Shown here piece by piece: positions 24,745 through 36,094 of a stretch of DNA of 64,000 nucleotides. The DNA lies in assembly GCA_014155875.1 (NCBI GenBank), contig JACEFZ010017821.1, forward strand, positions 261,001 through 325,000. Reading direction: 5' to 3'. Position numbers and translations under genes: made by a program. Position 1 is the first letter of the stretch, and each line of letters starts with the position of its first letter. Origin of the DNA: Cepaea nemoralis (taxonomy: Eukaryota; Mollusca; Gastropoda; Stylommatophora; Helicidae). Below the pieces are notes generated by a model. That model saw nothing but the letters and a program-made list of their open reading frames with translations. It did no database searches and was not told the DNA's origin.

Positions 24745-25040
24745 TGCCTTTTCTGGATGGATTTACTTGGTCCCTGAGAAAGTATTTGCCTTTTCTGGAT
24801 GGATTTGCTTGGTCCCTGAGAAAGTATTTGCCTTTTCTGGATGGATTTACTTGGTCCCTGAGAAAGTATTTGCCTTTTCTAGATGGATTTACTTGGTCCC
24901 TGAGAAAGTATTTGCCTTTTCTGGATGGATTTACTTGGTCCCTGAGAAAGTATGTGCCTTCTCTTGATGAATTTACTTGGTCCCTGTGAAAGTATTTGCC
25001 TTTTCTAGATGGATTTACTTGGTCCCTGTGAAAGTAAACA
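24745..25040. repeat. 42-bp minisatellite
   Basis: Seven units of TTTGCCTTTTCTGGATGG + ATTTACTTGGTCCCTGAGAAAGTA. As 42 is divisible by three, two plus frames stay open as a 14-residue repeat; taken as non-coding. Confidence 0.9.
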
Positions 25041-25059
25041 CCTTCATTCAGCAGCCTGC

Positions 25060-26100
25060 AGCTTGCCCCTTGCAGAAATGTATCCCCCTATCACGCGCCA
25101 GATGTCTCGCTGTCATGTGCAAATTATCTATCACATCTTAAGTCCATCTATGTCATGGTCTTTTTCCTGTCAGTTTCCCCCCGTAAGACTCCCTCTATAA
25201 TTATCTTGTCCAGATATTCATCATTGGCACCTTGCCGTCTTGACAGACGATAGTTTGTGCTTTAAAAAAGCATAATAACTTTTATCTATGGTGGTAGCGA
25301 ATGTGACTGATAAGGCCAATTTGCGCTGTAAGACCAGGGATGGAGTTATTGCCTCTCCATAGCACAAAGCCTGGGCTAAAATATAGAGATCATGTGTTGC
25401 CCATGCAGCATGATCCCTCTCTCGGCCTGCCTAGTTCACTCCAGAGGAAAGCTGACACCTATATATCTGGAACAAGACAAGCTACAGAAGCTGCCGGATC
25501 AGGAAAGCAATGCTCTAACTGTCCGCCTGTCGGAGCTTCGATCCTAGACCAGCTGCCAACCAAGGCTTAGGGCCAGGTCTCTCCTGCCATGACATTTTGT
25601 CTTTAGGTTGCATTTCCTCGCACCAGGGTAAGGCTTGTACCCTCCCAATTGTGCTCTTCCGCCCGAAGCCGTTGGCACAATGTGGGGTGTCGGGTTTGGT
25701 AAGCGCCGCCCACGTTCGGCGCTAACAGAAAGCAGGTAGTATCGTCTACTGTTATACGGTAGCTCAGTCATATCTCACTAAGACCTGCCAACCTCCAGAT
25801 ATTCATCTCTTGTGAAATGCCCCAACTATTTCATTTGCTTAGTTTTATTTGTCTTAGCAACCAATCTTCTTTAACATTGAATACTTGTTGGGTAAATGTG
25901 TTTGCTTTTCTTTTTTTATTCAAGGAATGTTTAATGCTCTTATGTAACACTGATACTCAAGGTGCATATGTGCTTGTCAGCTGATTTATTATGTCCAATA
26001 ACTTAAATATTAAGTTTTACACTTGTATGTTGCTACATAAAATATGTGTGTTTTCAGTACTCTTTTTTTTTCTAGCCGTTGCAATCCATAAAGTTTTCAA
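25060..26100 (-). repeat. Old LINE-derived repeat, split by insertion
   Basis: 25060-25223 and 25794-26100 match ordered blocks in 5230-5925. The zinc-finger LINE fragment lies between the two parts. Confidence 0.5.
25224..25793 (-). pseudogene. Zinc-finger LINE 3' fragment with internal deletion
   Basis: Ends match 8807-9455 (TTGGCACCTTGCCGTCTTGACAG; TGGAGTTATTGCCTCTCC; CCATGCAGCATGATCCCT), but about 210 bp that carry the zinc-finger part at 8.9-9.12 kb are absent. Flanked by TCCAGATATTCATC at 25210-25223 and 25794-25807, a perfect 14-bp duplication. Confidence 0.85.
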
Positions 26101-26680
26101 CTGCTTTAGCTATTGCTATCTTGTTATCTCTTTGGGTATCATCCTTGTACTTCGGACAAGCTCAAAGGTGCTTAGATCCTCTCCTCAACATATGCATCAG
26201 TGTCCGGTGAATAATAGTGCCAGTTCTGTTTTGGTTGACCAGGCCCCTCGTTCTTCCCATTGACTCTCATGTCAGGCCATGCCAAGCCTTACTCTTACTC
26301 CCGAGTCTCTCATTCAGGACAACAATATGGATTTACTAGTATCAAAGCCCTCCCTCTCGACGCCTTTCTAAAGGCATTAACAACCTCGGCACAATCAATG
26401 GGCTGGCCATCTACAGTATCAGCCCAGGATGCTTCTGGTTAAAGTGAAGATACTGACCAGCATGAACCCTGCCTCCGGTACACCAGCACTTCTGCATTCT
26501 CAGGTAAATTTAGAAAACTTCACAGACAATCTTGTTCTTCTTAAGCTCTTTATCAGTATTGCAGTTGAGGCCCACAGCTAACTCCCATCAACCCTCCATA
26601 GTCGTCTCCTACATCATGAATGGTAGGTTACAATGTCACGTTCCTTTGCTTCACATAAGGGCTCTGATAACACACGGGCG
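26101..26680. other. No gene recognised
   Basis: No supportable frame or repeat. Confidence 0.35.
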
Positions 26681-26684
26681 ACTC

Positions 26685-26945
26685 AGGTCAGTATGGCTGA
26701 ATGGATGCTCTTAAACTTCCTGTGCGCTGATGCCGAATTAGCGGGTCCAATCCTACACCGGTTTATGGGACTAAATTGTTGACTTCTCATTCTTGACTTG
26801 GGGACATCAATTACAAGTCGGAATGTGTTTGCCTGAAGGCGAGGGACACTGGTAATAGGGAAAGCTAATCCACACGCAAAATTCAGCTCAGTACAATAGA
26901 AGTAGTAGCGTGTGTATGGACTGCGCTGGAGTTTAAAGCCAGCGG
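26685..26945 (+). repeat. SINE, type C, copy 2
   Basis: GGTCAGTATGGCTGAATGGAT head; GGGAAAGCTAATCCACACGC body; TGGAGTTTAAAGCC end. Pairs with 2310-2600 and 28433-28695. Confidence 0.65.
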
Positions 26946-27294
26946 GTAAAAAAACACACGGGCAACTGACTATCTTAAGTAATAGATATTTGTCTGAAGA
27001 ATTATACAAAATATGAAGACAAGTAATTCTCAATCTGACAAATCAAGTTTATGAACACTAACACATTTTTGGTTTGTTGGAAACATTATGTAAAGGCAAT
27101 ACAACAATCAAATATACTGAGCACAGAACAGTAAATATTATATATAATTTAAAACTGTAATTTATACAAATAAAGGCAATGCATACAATATGCACAGGAA
27201 AAAAATAAATGCAGGAAGAAATACACAAGTAACTGGCTAATTATGTACAAAGAAAATAAAACAGTTGCACACCGATTCTTTGATACAACCTGTA
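26946..27294. other. No gene recognised
   Basis: AT-rich unique-looking sequence. Confidence 0.35.
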
Positions 27295-28030
27295 GACTTT
27301 CAGTTTACTAAAATGTTAACCAATCAACATAGAATGTTCATCAGTTTACTAAAATATTAACCAATCAATATAGAATGTTTATAAGTTTTCTAACATATTA
27401 ACCAATCAACATAGGATGTTTATAAGTTTACTAAAATATTAACCAATCAACATAGAATGTTCAATTTATTAAAATATTAACCAATTAACATAGAATGTTC
27501 ATCAGTTTACTAAAATATTAATCAATAAACATTAAGTGCTTGTTTAGATGTAAAATGTTCATCACCAACATAGGATGTTTGTTCAGTTTGTATAAAGTGC
27601 AAGCAAATCAAAACTGGATGTTCACTTCAATTTATATAATATAACAAATCAACAACAGATGGTATTGAGTTTTCAAATAACAGTAACCAATCAACAAAGG
27701 AAGCTTATAAGTTTTTTTTTATAAAAGTAACAAATCAACTTGGAATATTCATCACTTTACTAAAATATTAACCAATCAAAAGAATGTTGATAAGTTTTTT
27801 AAAAGTAACCAATCAACATAGAATGTTAATCAGCTGTCAAAAAAGTAACCAAATGCTTATAAGCTGTCTATAAGTTTCCAAAAGAGTAACCAATCAACAC
27901 AGAATGTTCATCAGCTTTCAAAAAGTAACCAATCGGCTTACGCCGTCTGTGAGCTTTCAAAAGAGTAATCATAATTGATTAAAATAATCTATTACTTTTC
28001 TAATCCAGTAACCAATCAAAATTGGATGAT
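27295..28030. repeat. Degenerate AT-rich ~44-bp tandem repeat
   Basis: About 15 diverged units of CAGTTTACTAAAATATTAACC + AATCAACATAGAATGTTCAT. Divergence is much higher than in the other arrays, so it is older. Confidence 0.8.
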
Positions 28031-28432
28031 TAATCCAGTACGGAAAGAATCGCTGATCAGTATATGACGACTTACTTGGTGTAGAATCAATCCAGCTCAA
28101 ACATTTACACCCAAAATAATATAACGGCAAATTCTTAGTTAAAATATCACATTCACCTTATTGAAATGTTGATGCAAAAACTAACTATATACAAGGAATA
28201 AACATACAGAAACATGTGTATCTCTAGTCCATAAAAAAGAAAAAATGCACTGGCCATAATAAAAAGTTAAATCAACATGCAAATCTCACCACAGATCTTA
28301 AAGTATTTCAGAAGTCAGAAATATTCACAATATGAGCCATTTGGACCAACGTCAATAGACACCAGTGTACAATAAGAAATAGATTACAATATAAAATAAC
28401 TGAAACAGTCTGTTACTTTATACAATAATCTG

Positions 28433-28695
28433 TGGAGGTCAGAATGGACAGAATTTCTCATTATAAAACTTCTGGTGTGCTGACGCTGAGGTAGCGGGTT
28501 CAACCCTTACATCGATCAGTTGGACTAAAATGTTGACCTGGGGACGTAAATTACAAGTACCAGGTGTCAGAGTGGGTTCGCCTGATGGGGAGGGACACTG
28601 GTAATAGGGAAAGCTAATCCACAAGCAAAAATCAGTCCAATGCCACTAGAACCAGTAGCATGTGTGGACTACGCTTGAGTTCAAAGCAAGCAAAC
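28433..28695 (+). repeat. SINE, type C, copy 3
   Basis: Head damaged (GGTCAGAATGGACAGAAT), GGTAGCGGGTTCAACCC box B-like, then GGGAAAGCTAATCCACAAGC and CTTGAGTTCAAAGC. Confidence 0.65.
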
Positions 28696-29114
28696 GCCAA
28701 AAAAAAAAAGACACACAATTAACTGTATAACAAGTACCTACATATGTTGAAGGCATGGCTGCATTGTGACAAGTAAAGTGGCTGGTACTTATTTCATGTG
28801 TACCCTTTTGCTTATTTCATTTATATGGTGGAGTACTGTTGGCTTGCCAGGAAAATATGAAACTGTTATTTCACTATCTCCTTAGACACAGATGCTGGTT
28901 ATTTGTGCATTTTACTGCAAGCAATTTTACTATGAGCAGACAAAAATCTCACCAATCACCTGCTATCACAACCTGGCATGCAATGTGTTGACAAATTAAA
29001 TATTTGTTAACGAGGCAATAATTAAATGAATTCACAACCAAATGAAAAATAATAATTGTGTAAAATCTTGGGTGGGATCGTGTTTAATGTTTTTGCTTGC
29101 TCTCTGAATGTTTA
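28696..29114. other. No gene recognised
   Basis: AT-rich, no frame. Confidence 0.35.
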
Positions 29115-29342
29115 TAGAATAACTATGTAGCACGTTGAGGGTTAAGGACGTTGTTCGTAATCCCGTATACTCTCGTATGAAACACAGCTGTGTGAGATTT
29201 GGCAGCAGATCACGTCGCGTTGGTTACTTACGGGGGTATGTTAAGAAAGCAATGGCAAACTATTGAACGTAAAACTAGCCAAGACATCAACAGCAGCTGA
29301 AAAAGGCTGGTGTTGACTGCAATGTCCTGTAAAGGATAAGCG
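29115..29342 (+). repeat. SINE, type F
   Basis: AATCCCGTATACTCTCGTATGAAACACAG head, CACGTCGCGTTGGTTACTTACG, AAAGCAATGGCAAACTATTG, tail GTCCTGTAAAGGATAAG plus poly(A). Confidence 0.65.
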
Positions 29343-29694
29343 GAAAAAAAAATGTAGCATGTAAACATCTCCTGTACGGTTACTGAGAGTAAGGGGAAGC
29401 CACCACATTAATTGCTCAAGAATAAGTAGTGGAACAACTTTCCCCATTCCAGTCAGCAGAGGCAGCAAAAAAAAAAAATAAAGCAAAAAAAATCCAGTCA
29501 GCAAAAAATTAAGAACATGTTTTTGGCCTCTTTGCTTTGCATGGAGCCTGCCGTTCGGATCTCCCACACTTGTTCAGTGAAGTTCCTCCTTTAGCAACAT
29601 ATGTCCCTAATCTCAGCTCACTCCAATAGACGTATTCTCATTCAGTATTATTGAGCTTTGTTTAATCATGAAGTCTGGACTGTTCTCTGGATGT

Positions 29695-31130
29695 AGGTTG
29701 CTGTGATTGAGAGTTGAGCAATGTCTACACATAAAGTTCTCTGGATGTATGTTGCTGTGATTGAGAGTTGAGCAATGTCAACACATAAAGTTCTCTGGAT
29801 GTATGTTGCTGTGATTGAGAGTTGAGCAATATCAACACATAAAGTTCTCTGGATGTATGTTGCTGTGATTGAGAGTTGAGCAATTTAAACACATAAAGTT
29901 CTCTGGATGTATGTTGCTGTGATTGAAAGTTGAGCAATGTCAACACATAAAGTTCTCTGGATGTATGTTGCTGTGATTGAGAGTTGAGCAATGTCAACAC
30001 ATAAAGTTCTCTGGATGTATGTTGCTGTGATTGAGAGTTGAGCAATGTCTACACTTAAAGTTCTCTGGATGTATGTTGCTGTGATTGAGAGTTGAGCAAT
30101 GTCAACACATAAAGTTCTCTGGATGTATGTTGTTGTGATTGAGAGTTGAGCAATTTAAACACACAAAGTTCTCTGGATGTATGTTGCTGTGATTGAGAGT
30201 TGAGCAATTTAAACACACTAAACTTCTCTGTCTGTATTTTGCTGTGATTGAGAGTTGAGCAATTTAAACACTTAAAGTTCTCTGGATGTATGTTGCTGTG
30301 ATTGAGAGTTGAGCAATTTAACACACAAACTTCTCTGTCTGTATGTTGTTGTGATTGAGAGTTGAGCAATTTAAACACTTAAAGTTCTCTGGATGTATGT
30401 TGCTGTGATTGAGAGTTGAGCAATTTAAACACACAAACTTCTCTGTCTGTATGTTGTTGTGATTGAGAGTTGAGCAGTTTAAACACACAAACTTCTCTGC
30501 CTGTATTTTGCTGTGATTGAGAGTTGAGCAATTTAAACACTTAAAGTTCTCTGGATGTATGTTGCTGTAATTGAGAGTTGAGCAATTTAAACACACAAAT
30601 TTCTCTGTCTGCATGTTGTTGTGATTGAGAGTTGAGCAATTTAAACACTTAAAGTTCTCTGGATGTATGTTGCTGTGATTGAGAGTTGAGCAATTTAAAC
30701 ACACAAACTTCTTTGTCTGTATTTTGCTGTGATTGAGAGTTGAGCAATTTAAACACTTAAAGTTCTCTGGATGTATGTTGCTGTGATTGAGAGTTGAGCA
30801 ATGTCAACACATAAAGTTCTCTGGATGTACGTTGCTGTGATTGAGAGTTGAGCAATTTAAACACATAAAGTTCTCTAGATGTATGTTGCTGTGATTGTGA
30901 GTTGAGCAATTTAAACACACAAAGTTCTTTGGATGTATTTTGCTGTGATTGAGAGTTGAGCACTTTAAACATATGAAGTTCTCTGGATGCATGTTGCTGT
31001 TATTTAAAGTTGAACAATGTTTACAACGTGATGTTCTGTGGATGCATGTTGCTGTTATTTAAAGTTGAACAATGTTTACAGCGTGATGTTCTGTGGATGC
31101 ATGTTGCTGTGGCTGAGAGTTGAGCAATGT
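29695..31130. repeat. 54-bp minisatellite
   Basis: About 26 units of GTTCTCTGGATGTATGTTGC + TGTGATTGAGAGTTGAGCAA + TGTCAACACATAAA, with a second unit type (CTCTGTCTGTATTTTGCTG) that alternates in the middle. As 54 is 18 codons, long minus frames appear with an 18-residue repeat (LLNSQSQQHTSRELYVLT type); these shift frame between blocks and have no start context, so they are not called genes. Confidence 0.92.
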
Positions 31131-31216
31131 CCCTTTATGCAGTCCAGCCAAATCTCCAGATGTATGTCGCTGTGATTGAACAATGGGTCATGTTCACTCA
31201 AGAAGTTCTCTGGTTG

Positions 31217-31420
31217 TATGGTGGTCTAGTGGCTAATGTGCTTGCCTGTCATGGCAATGGTCAGGGTTCAATATCCAGCAGTGGCAGGTTAATTATTCCT
31301 ATCCGTACAACTTTAGGATTGGCTCAGCCTCATACAAACTGGCACCAGACAATTTCTAACATTTTCTGGGAATTGATTGGAAAGGAAAGGTGACTACTAG
31401 AAATGACAAATGAAAATGGC
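31217..31420 (+). repeat. tRNA-derived SINE, other type
   Basis: TGGTCTAGTGGCTAATGTGC (box A-like) and CAGGGTTCAATATCC (box B-like) spaced as in a tRNA, then an unrelated body. Confidence 0.5.
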
Positions 31421-31424
31421 AAGA

Positions 31425-31620
31425 CCGACTTCATTATGTTGTAGCAGGTGAGCTTTCCTGGCAGCTTGCAGGTCATGAGTTCCAATCCCCCGGAGATGGG
31501 ATTTTTAAAATTAACCTGATTCGTGTCTCGGATTGAACCAGCCTAAAATAAGTACACGGAAATTACCTAGGATATAAAAGTGGTTGGCGTGATATTGACC
31601 ACATCACTTAACGAAAGTGG
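31425..31620 (+). repeat. SINE, type E, copy 2
   Basis: GCAGGTCATGAGTTCCAATCCCCC corresponds to the box B region at 5150-5175, and GTTGGCGTGATATTGACCAC to the body of the 4958-5228 copy. Confidence 0.6.
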
Positions 31621-31629
31621 TCTTTATCT

Positions 31630-31635
31630 TTTATT
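31630..31635 (-). promoter_or_regulatory. Candidate poly(A) signal for the host gene
   Basis: AATAAA on the minus strand, about 280 bases past the stop codon at 31916. It is the only canonical hexamer I found in the 3' flank. It lies near a SINE boundary, so it may come from that repeat. Confidence 0.35.
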
Positions 31636-31674
31636 ATAGAATATGTGAAGGTGCCATACTTCACACCCCAACGA

Positions 31675-31765
31675 CAGTTTCTGTTACGGGATTACCTTCA
31701 CCTTTTTGTATATATTGAACAACAGGGGTGAGAGCACAGCCTTGTTCTGTTGTTTCAGATGAGTT
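31675..31765 (-). pseudogene. Short LINE RT scrap
   Basis: Minus translation TEQGCALTPVVQYIQ resembles the QGxxLSPLLFN motif before the RT palm. It lies in the 3' flank of the host gene. Confidence 0.45.
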
Positions 31766-31915
31766 TTCTAACCCATCAGTTGCTCTTAACACATTTTGAC
31801 ACTTGTGTCATATGTATAGAACATGGTCTAATAACCCTAGAATTGTACAAATACCAACCAGGATTTTCATAACTAGGTGACATCTATAAAACATTTATGT
31901 TAATGTGACAGGGGT

Positions 31916-32036
31916 TCAGATCTTCAAATTATGCAAATCTAAATCAGGTATTTCTATTTTCAGCGTCGGTTGCCTGTCCTCAATGTTGTATTCATCCATG
32001 GAGAATTCCGGCTGATCCTGCAGCAGCATCTCCTGT
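31916..32036 (-). CDS. Host gene, last exon: cytoplasmic tail and stop
   Basis: A strong acceptor (TATATCCTTTTCTTCCAG) precedes one base that completes the split codon, then 39 codons and TGA at 31918-31916. The tail is acidic and ends in alternating acidic and hydrophobic residues (IEIPDLDLHNLKI). SMDEYNIED contains a possible Tyr phosphorylation site; that is inference. The whole cytoplasmic part is about 48 residues. No enzyme, ITAM or PDZ motif is clear. The intron before it (39182-32037, about 7.1 kb) is almost all tandem repeat. Confidence 0.8.
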
Positions 32037-32134
32037 CTGGAAGAAAAGGATATAAACGTGATCTTAATCTGCACCAAAGACATTCACGAGTTCAGTTGAT
32101 CATCATCATCATGTAATAAGACGTTTACAAGAAT

Positions 32135-32872
32135 GTTGCTATGGAAATAGCATGGATATGACATATATTAGGACCACTATAGCATGGATAAGACATACCA
32201 AGATGGAAATAGTATGGATATGACATATATTAGGACAGAAATAGCATGGATAAGACATACCAAGATGGAAATAGCATGGATAAGACATACCAAGATGGAA
32301 ATAGCATGGATATGACATATATTAGGACCACTATAGCATGGATAAGACATACCTAGATGGAAATAGCATGGATGTGACATATATTAGGACAGCTGTAGCA
32401 TGGATAAGACATACCAAGATGGAAATAGCATGGATATGACATATATTAGGACAGAAATAGCATGGATAAGACATACCAAGATGGAAATAGCATGGATATG
32501 ACATATATTAGGACCACTATAGCATGGATAAGACATACCTAGATGGAAATAGCATGGATGTGACATATATTAGGACAGCTGTAGCATGGATAAGACATAC
32601 CAAGATGGAAATAGCATGGATATGACATATATTAGGACACACTATAGCATGGATAAGACATACCAAGATGGAAATAGCATGGATATGACATATATTAGGA
32701 CAACTATAGCATGGATAAGACATACCAAGATGGAAATAGCATGGATATGACATATATTAGGACAACTATAGCATGGATAAGACATACCAAGATGGAAATA
32801 GCATGGATATGACATATATTAGGACCACTATAGCATGGATAAGACATACCTAGATGGAAATAGCATATATTA
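32135..32872. repeat. 62-bp satellite, block A (intron)
   Basis: About 12 units of TAGCATGGATAAGACATACC + AAGATGGAAA joined to TAGCATGGATATGACATATA + TTAGGACAACTA. The two halves share their first 11 bases, so the unit is a diverged dimer of a ~31-bp repeat. Same family as 36095-37258. Confidence 0.93.
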
Positions 32873-33802
32873 TCAGTTAAATACCAGTTGATTTTATCAT
32901 GTATAATATAAACTTATGTTCATTACTGTAGTTTGAGTGAGAGAGTGAGTGAGTGTCAATGAGAGACAGAATGAGTGAGAGTGAATGAGTGAGAGTGATT
33001 GAGTGAGCGTGAGAGTGAATGAGTGAGAGTGAATGAGTGAAAGTGAATGAGTGAGCGTGAGAGTGAATGAGTGAGCGCGAGAGTGAATGAGTGAACGTGA
33101 GAGTGAATGCGTGAGAGTGAATGAGTGAGCGTGAGAGTGAATGAGTGAGCGGGAGAGTGAATGATTGAGCGTGAGAGGGAATAAGTGAGAGTGAATGAGT
33201 GAGCGTGAGAGTGAATGAGTGAGCATGAGAGTGAATGAGTGAGCGGGAGAGTGAATGAGTGAGCGGGAGAGACAGAATGAGTGAGAGTGAATGAGTGAGC
33301 GGGAGAGTGAATGAGTGAGCAGGAGAGTGAATGAGTGAGCGGGAGAGTGAATGAGGGAGCATGAGAGTAAATGAGTGAGAGTGAATGAGTGAGCGGCAGA
33401 GTGAATGAGTGAGCGTGAGAGTGAATGAGTGAGCGTGAGAGTGAATAAGTGAGAGTGAATGAGTGAGAGTGAATGAAGTGAGCGTCAGAGTGAATGAGTG
33501 AGCGGGAGAGTGAATGAGTGAGCGGGAGAGACAGAATGAGTGAGAGTGAATGAGTGTGCGGGAGAGTGAATGAGTGAGCGGGAGAGTGAATGAGTGAGAG
33601 TGATTGAGTGAGCGTGTGAGTGAATGACTGAGGGTGAATGAGTGAGCGGGAGAGTGAATGAGTGAGCGGGAGAGACAGAATGAGTGAGAGTGAATGAGTG
33701 AGCGGGAGAGTGAATGAGTGAGAGTGTGTGTGTGTGTGTGTGTGAGTGAATGAGTGAGAGTGAATGAGTGAGAGTGAGAGTGAATGAGAGAGAAAGCGAG
33801 AG

Positions 33803-33844
<42 letters not shown>

Positions 33845-33883
33845 CGTACGCAAGCGTGTGAGTGTGGGTATATGAAAGAATAC

Positions 33884-33919
<36 letters not shown>

Positions 33920-34500
33920 GAGCAGATGCATGTCATGTAACACGCATGTTATGTAACACGCAAATCCATATGTTTGTGTATTCTCATCTGTCATATTATC
34001 AGTTAAATACCATTTGATTTTATCATGTATAATCTAAACTTATGTTCATTACTGTAGTTTGAGTGAGAGAGTCAGTGAGTGTGAATGAGAGACAGAATGA
34101 GTGAGAGTGAATGAGTGAGCGTGAATGAGTGAGCGTGAGAGTGAATGAGTGAGCGTGAGAGTGAATGAGTGAGCAGGAGAGTGAATGATTGAGCGTGAGA
34201 GTGAATGTGTGAGCGGGAGAGTGAATGAGTGAGCGGGAGAGACAGAATGAGTGAGAGTGAATGAGTGAGCGGGAATGAGTGAGGGTGAATGTGTGAGCGG
34301 GAGATGTGAATGATGTGAGCGGGAGAGACAGAATGAGTGAGAGGGAATGAGTGATAGTGAATGAGTGAGCGGGAGAGTGAATGAGTGAGAGTGTGTGTGT
34401 GTGTGAGTGAATGAGTGAGAGTGAATAAAAGAGAAAGAGAGAGAGAGTGTGTGTGTGTGTGTGTGAGCGTACGCATGCGTGTGAGTGTGTGTATATGAAA

Positions 34501-34578
<78 letters not shown>

Positions 34579-35935
34579 CTGAACAGATGCATGTCATGTA
34601 ACACGCATGTTATGTAACACGCGAATCCATATGTTTGTGTATTCTCATCTGTCATATTATCAGTTAAATACCAGTTGATTTTATCATGTATAATCTAAAC
34701 TTATGTTCATTACTGTAGTTTGAGTGAGAGAGTGAGTGAATGTGAATGAGAGACAGAATGAGTGTAGAGTGAATGAGTGAGCATGAGAGTGAATAAGTGA
34801 GAGTGAATGAGTGAGCGGGAGAGTGAATGATTGAGCGTGAGAGTGAATGAGTGAGCAGGAGAGTGAATGAGGAGTGAGAGTGAATGAGTGAGCGGGAGAG
34901 TGAATGAGTGAGCGTGAGGGTGAATGAGTGAGCGGGAGAGTGAATGAGTGAGCGTGAGGGTGAATGAGTGAGCGAGAGAGTTAATGAGTGAGCGTGAGAC
35001 CGAATGAGTGAGCGGGAGAGTGAATGAGTGAGAGTGTGTGTGTGTGTGTGAGTGAATGAGTGAGAGTGAATGAGTGAGCGTGAGAGTGAATGAGTGAGCG
35101 TGAGAGTGAATGAGTGAGCGTGAGAGTGAATGAGTGAGCGGGAGAGTGAATGAGTGAGCGGGAGAGTGAATGAGTGAGCGGGAGAGTGAATGAGTGAGCG
35201 TGAGAGTGAATGAGTGAGCGGGAGAGTGAATGATTGAGCGGGAGAGTGAATGAGTGAGCATGAGAGTGAATGAGTGAGCATGAGAGTGAATGAGTGAGCG
35301 TGAGAGTGAAAGAGTGAGAGTGAATGAGTGAGCGTGAGAGTGAATGAGTGAGCGTGAGAGTGAATGAGTGAGAGTGAATGAGTGAGCGTGAGAAGGAATG
35401 AGTGAGCATGAGAAGGAATGAGTGAGCGTGAGAGTGAATGAGTGAGCGTGAGGATGAATCAGTGAGCGGGAGAGTGAATGATTGAGCGTGAGAGTGAATG
35501 AGTGAGCGTGAGAGTGAATGAGTGAGCGGCAAAGTGAATGAGTGAGCGGGACAGTGAATGAGTGAGCGTGAGAGTGAATGAGTGAGCGTGAGAGTGAATG
35601 AGTGAGTGTGAGAGTGAATGAGTAAGCGGGAGAGTGAATGAGTGAGAGTGAATGAGTGAGCGGGAGAGTGCATGTGTGAGAGTGAATGAGTGAGCGGGAG
35701 AGTGGATGAGTGAGCGCGAGAGTGAATGAGTGAGCGTGAGAGTGAATGAATGAGCGTGAGTGAATGAGTGAGCGGGAGAGTGAATGAGTGAGCGTGAGAG
35801 TGAATGAGTGACCGTGAGAGTGAATGAGTGAGCGCGAGAGTGAATGAGTGAGTGTGAGAGTGAATGAGTGAGCAAGAGAGAGAGAGAGATAGAGAGAGTG
35901 TGTGTGTGAGTGTGTGTGTGTGGGAGCATCACTAT
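32873..35935. repeat. 20-bp minisatellite in three higher-order copies (intron)
   Basis: The unit is TGAGTGAGCGTGAGAGTGAA with point variants. A non-repeat leader (ATTATCAGTTAAATACCAG... to the GTAGTTTGAGTGAGAG junction) starts copies at 32873, 33996 and 34655. A trailer with GCATGTCATGTAACACGCATG precedes the second and third leader, so whole ~0.65-1.1-kb blocks were duplicated. (GT)n, (GA)n and (TA)n runs lie near each trailer. Open frames up to 326 codons on the minus strand are artefacts of a unit lacking stops. Confidence 0.95.
34504..34579. repeat. (TA)n then (GA)n microsatellite
   Basis: About 46 bases of TA followed by about 29 bases of GA, present in the second higher-order copy; the first copy has (GA)n only at 33888-33917. 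Confidence 0.95.
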
Positions 35936-35959
35936 TTTTACGTCACATACTTTTTCACG

Positions 35960-36092
35960 TTTATTTTTCTTCCTATGTAAATGTATAATGCTCTTGATGA
36001 ATGAAAGACGAGTGATTGGAAGGGCCGAATGTAAGACGGGCCTGCGCGCCCAATTTGTGACCCTAATAAAGTTGATTTGATTTGATTTGATT
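35960..36092 (+). repeat. LINE 3'-UTR fragment with TTGATTTGATTTG tail
   Basis: GAAGGGCCGAATGTAAGACG and GGCCTGCGCGCCCAATTTGTGA match 17090-17145. It ends in AATAAAG and a TTGATTTGATTTGATTT tail that abuts the satellite. Confidence 0.65.
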
Positions 36093-36094
36093 TA

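Noticed and set aside
24744..24989. Protein with 14-residue repeat
   Set aside because: 42-bp minisatellite open in two frames at once.
29725..30992. Repeat protein with 18-residue unit
   Set aside because: Open only because the 54-bp unit is divisible by three; the frame shifts between blocks.
32877..35932. Long Ser/His/Leu-rich minus-strand open frames (up to 326 codons)
   Set aside because: They arise because the 20-bp unit has no stop in several frames; overlapping frames are equally open and none has a plausible start or splice context.
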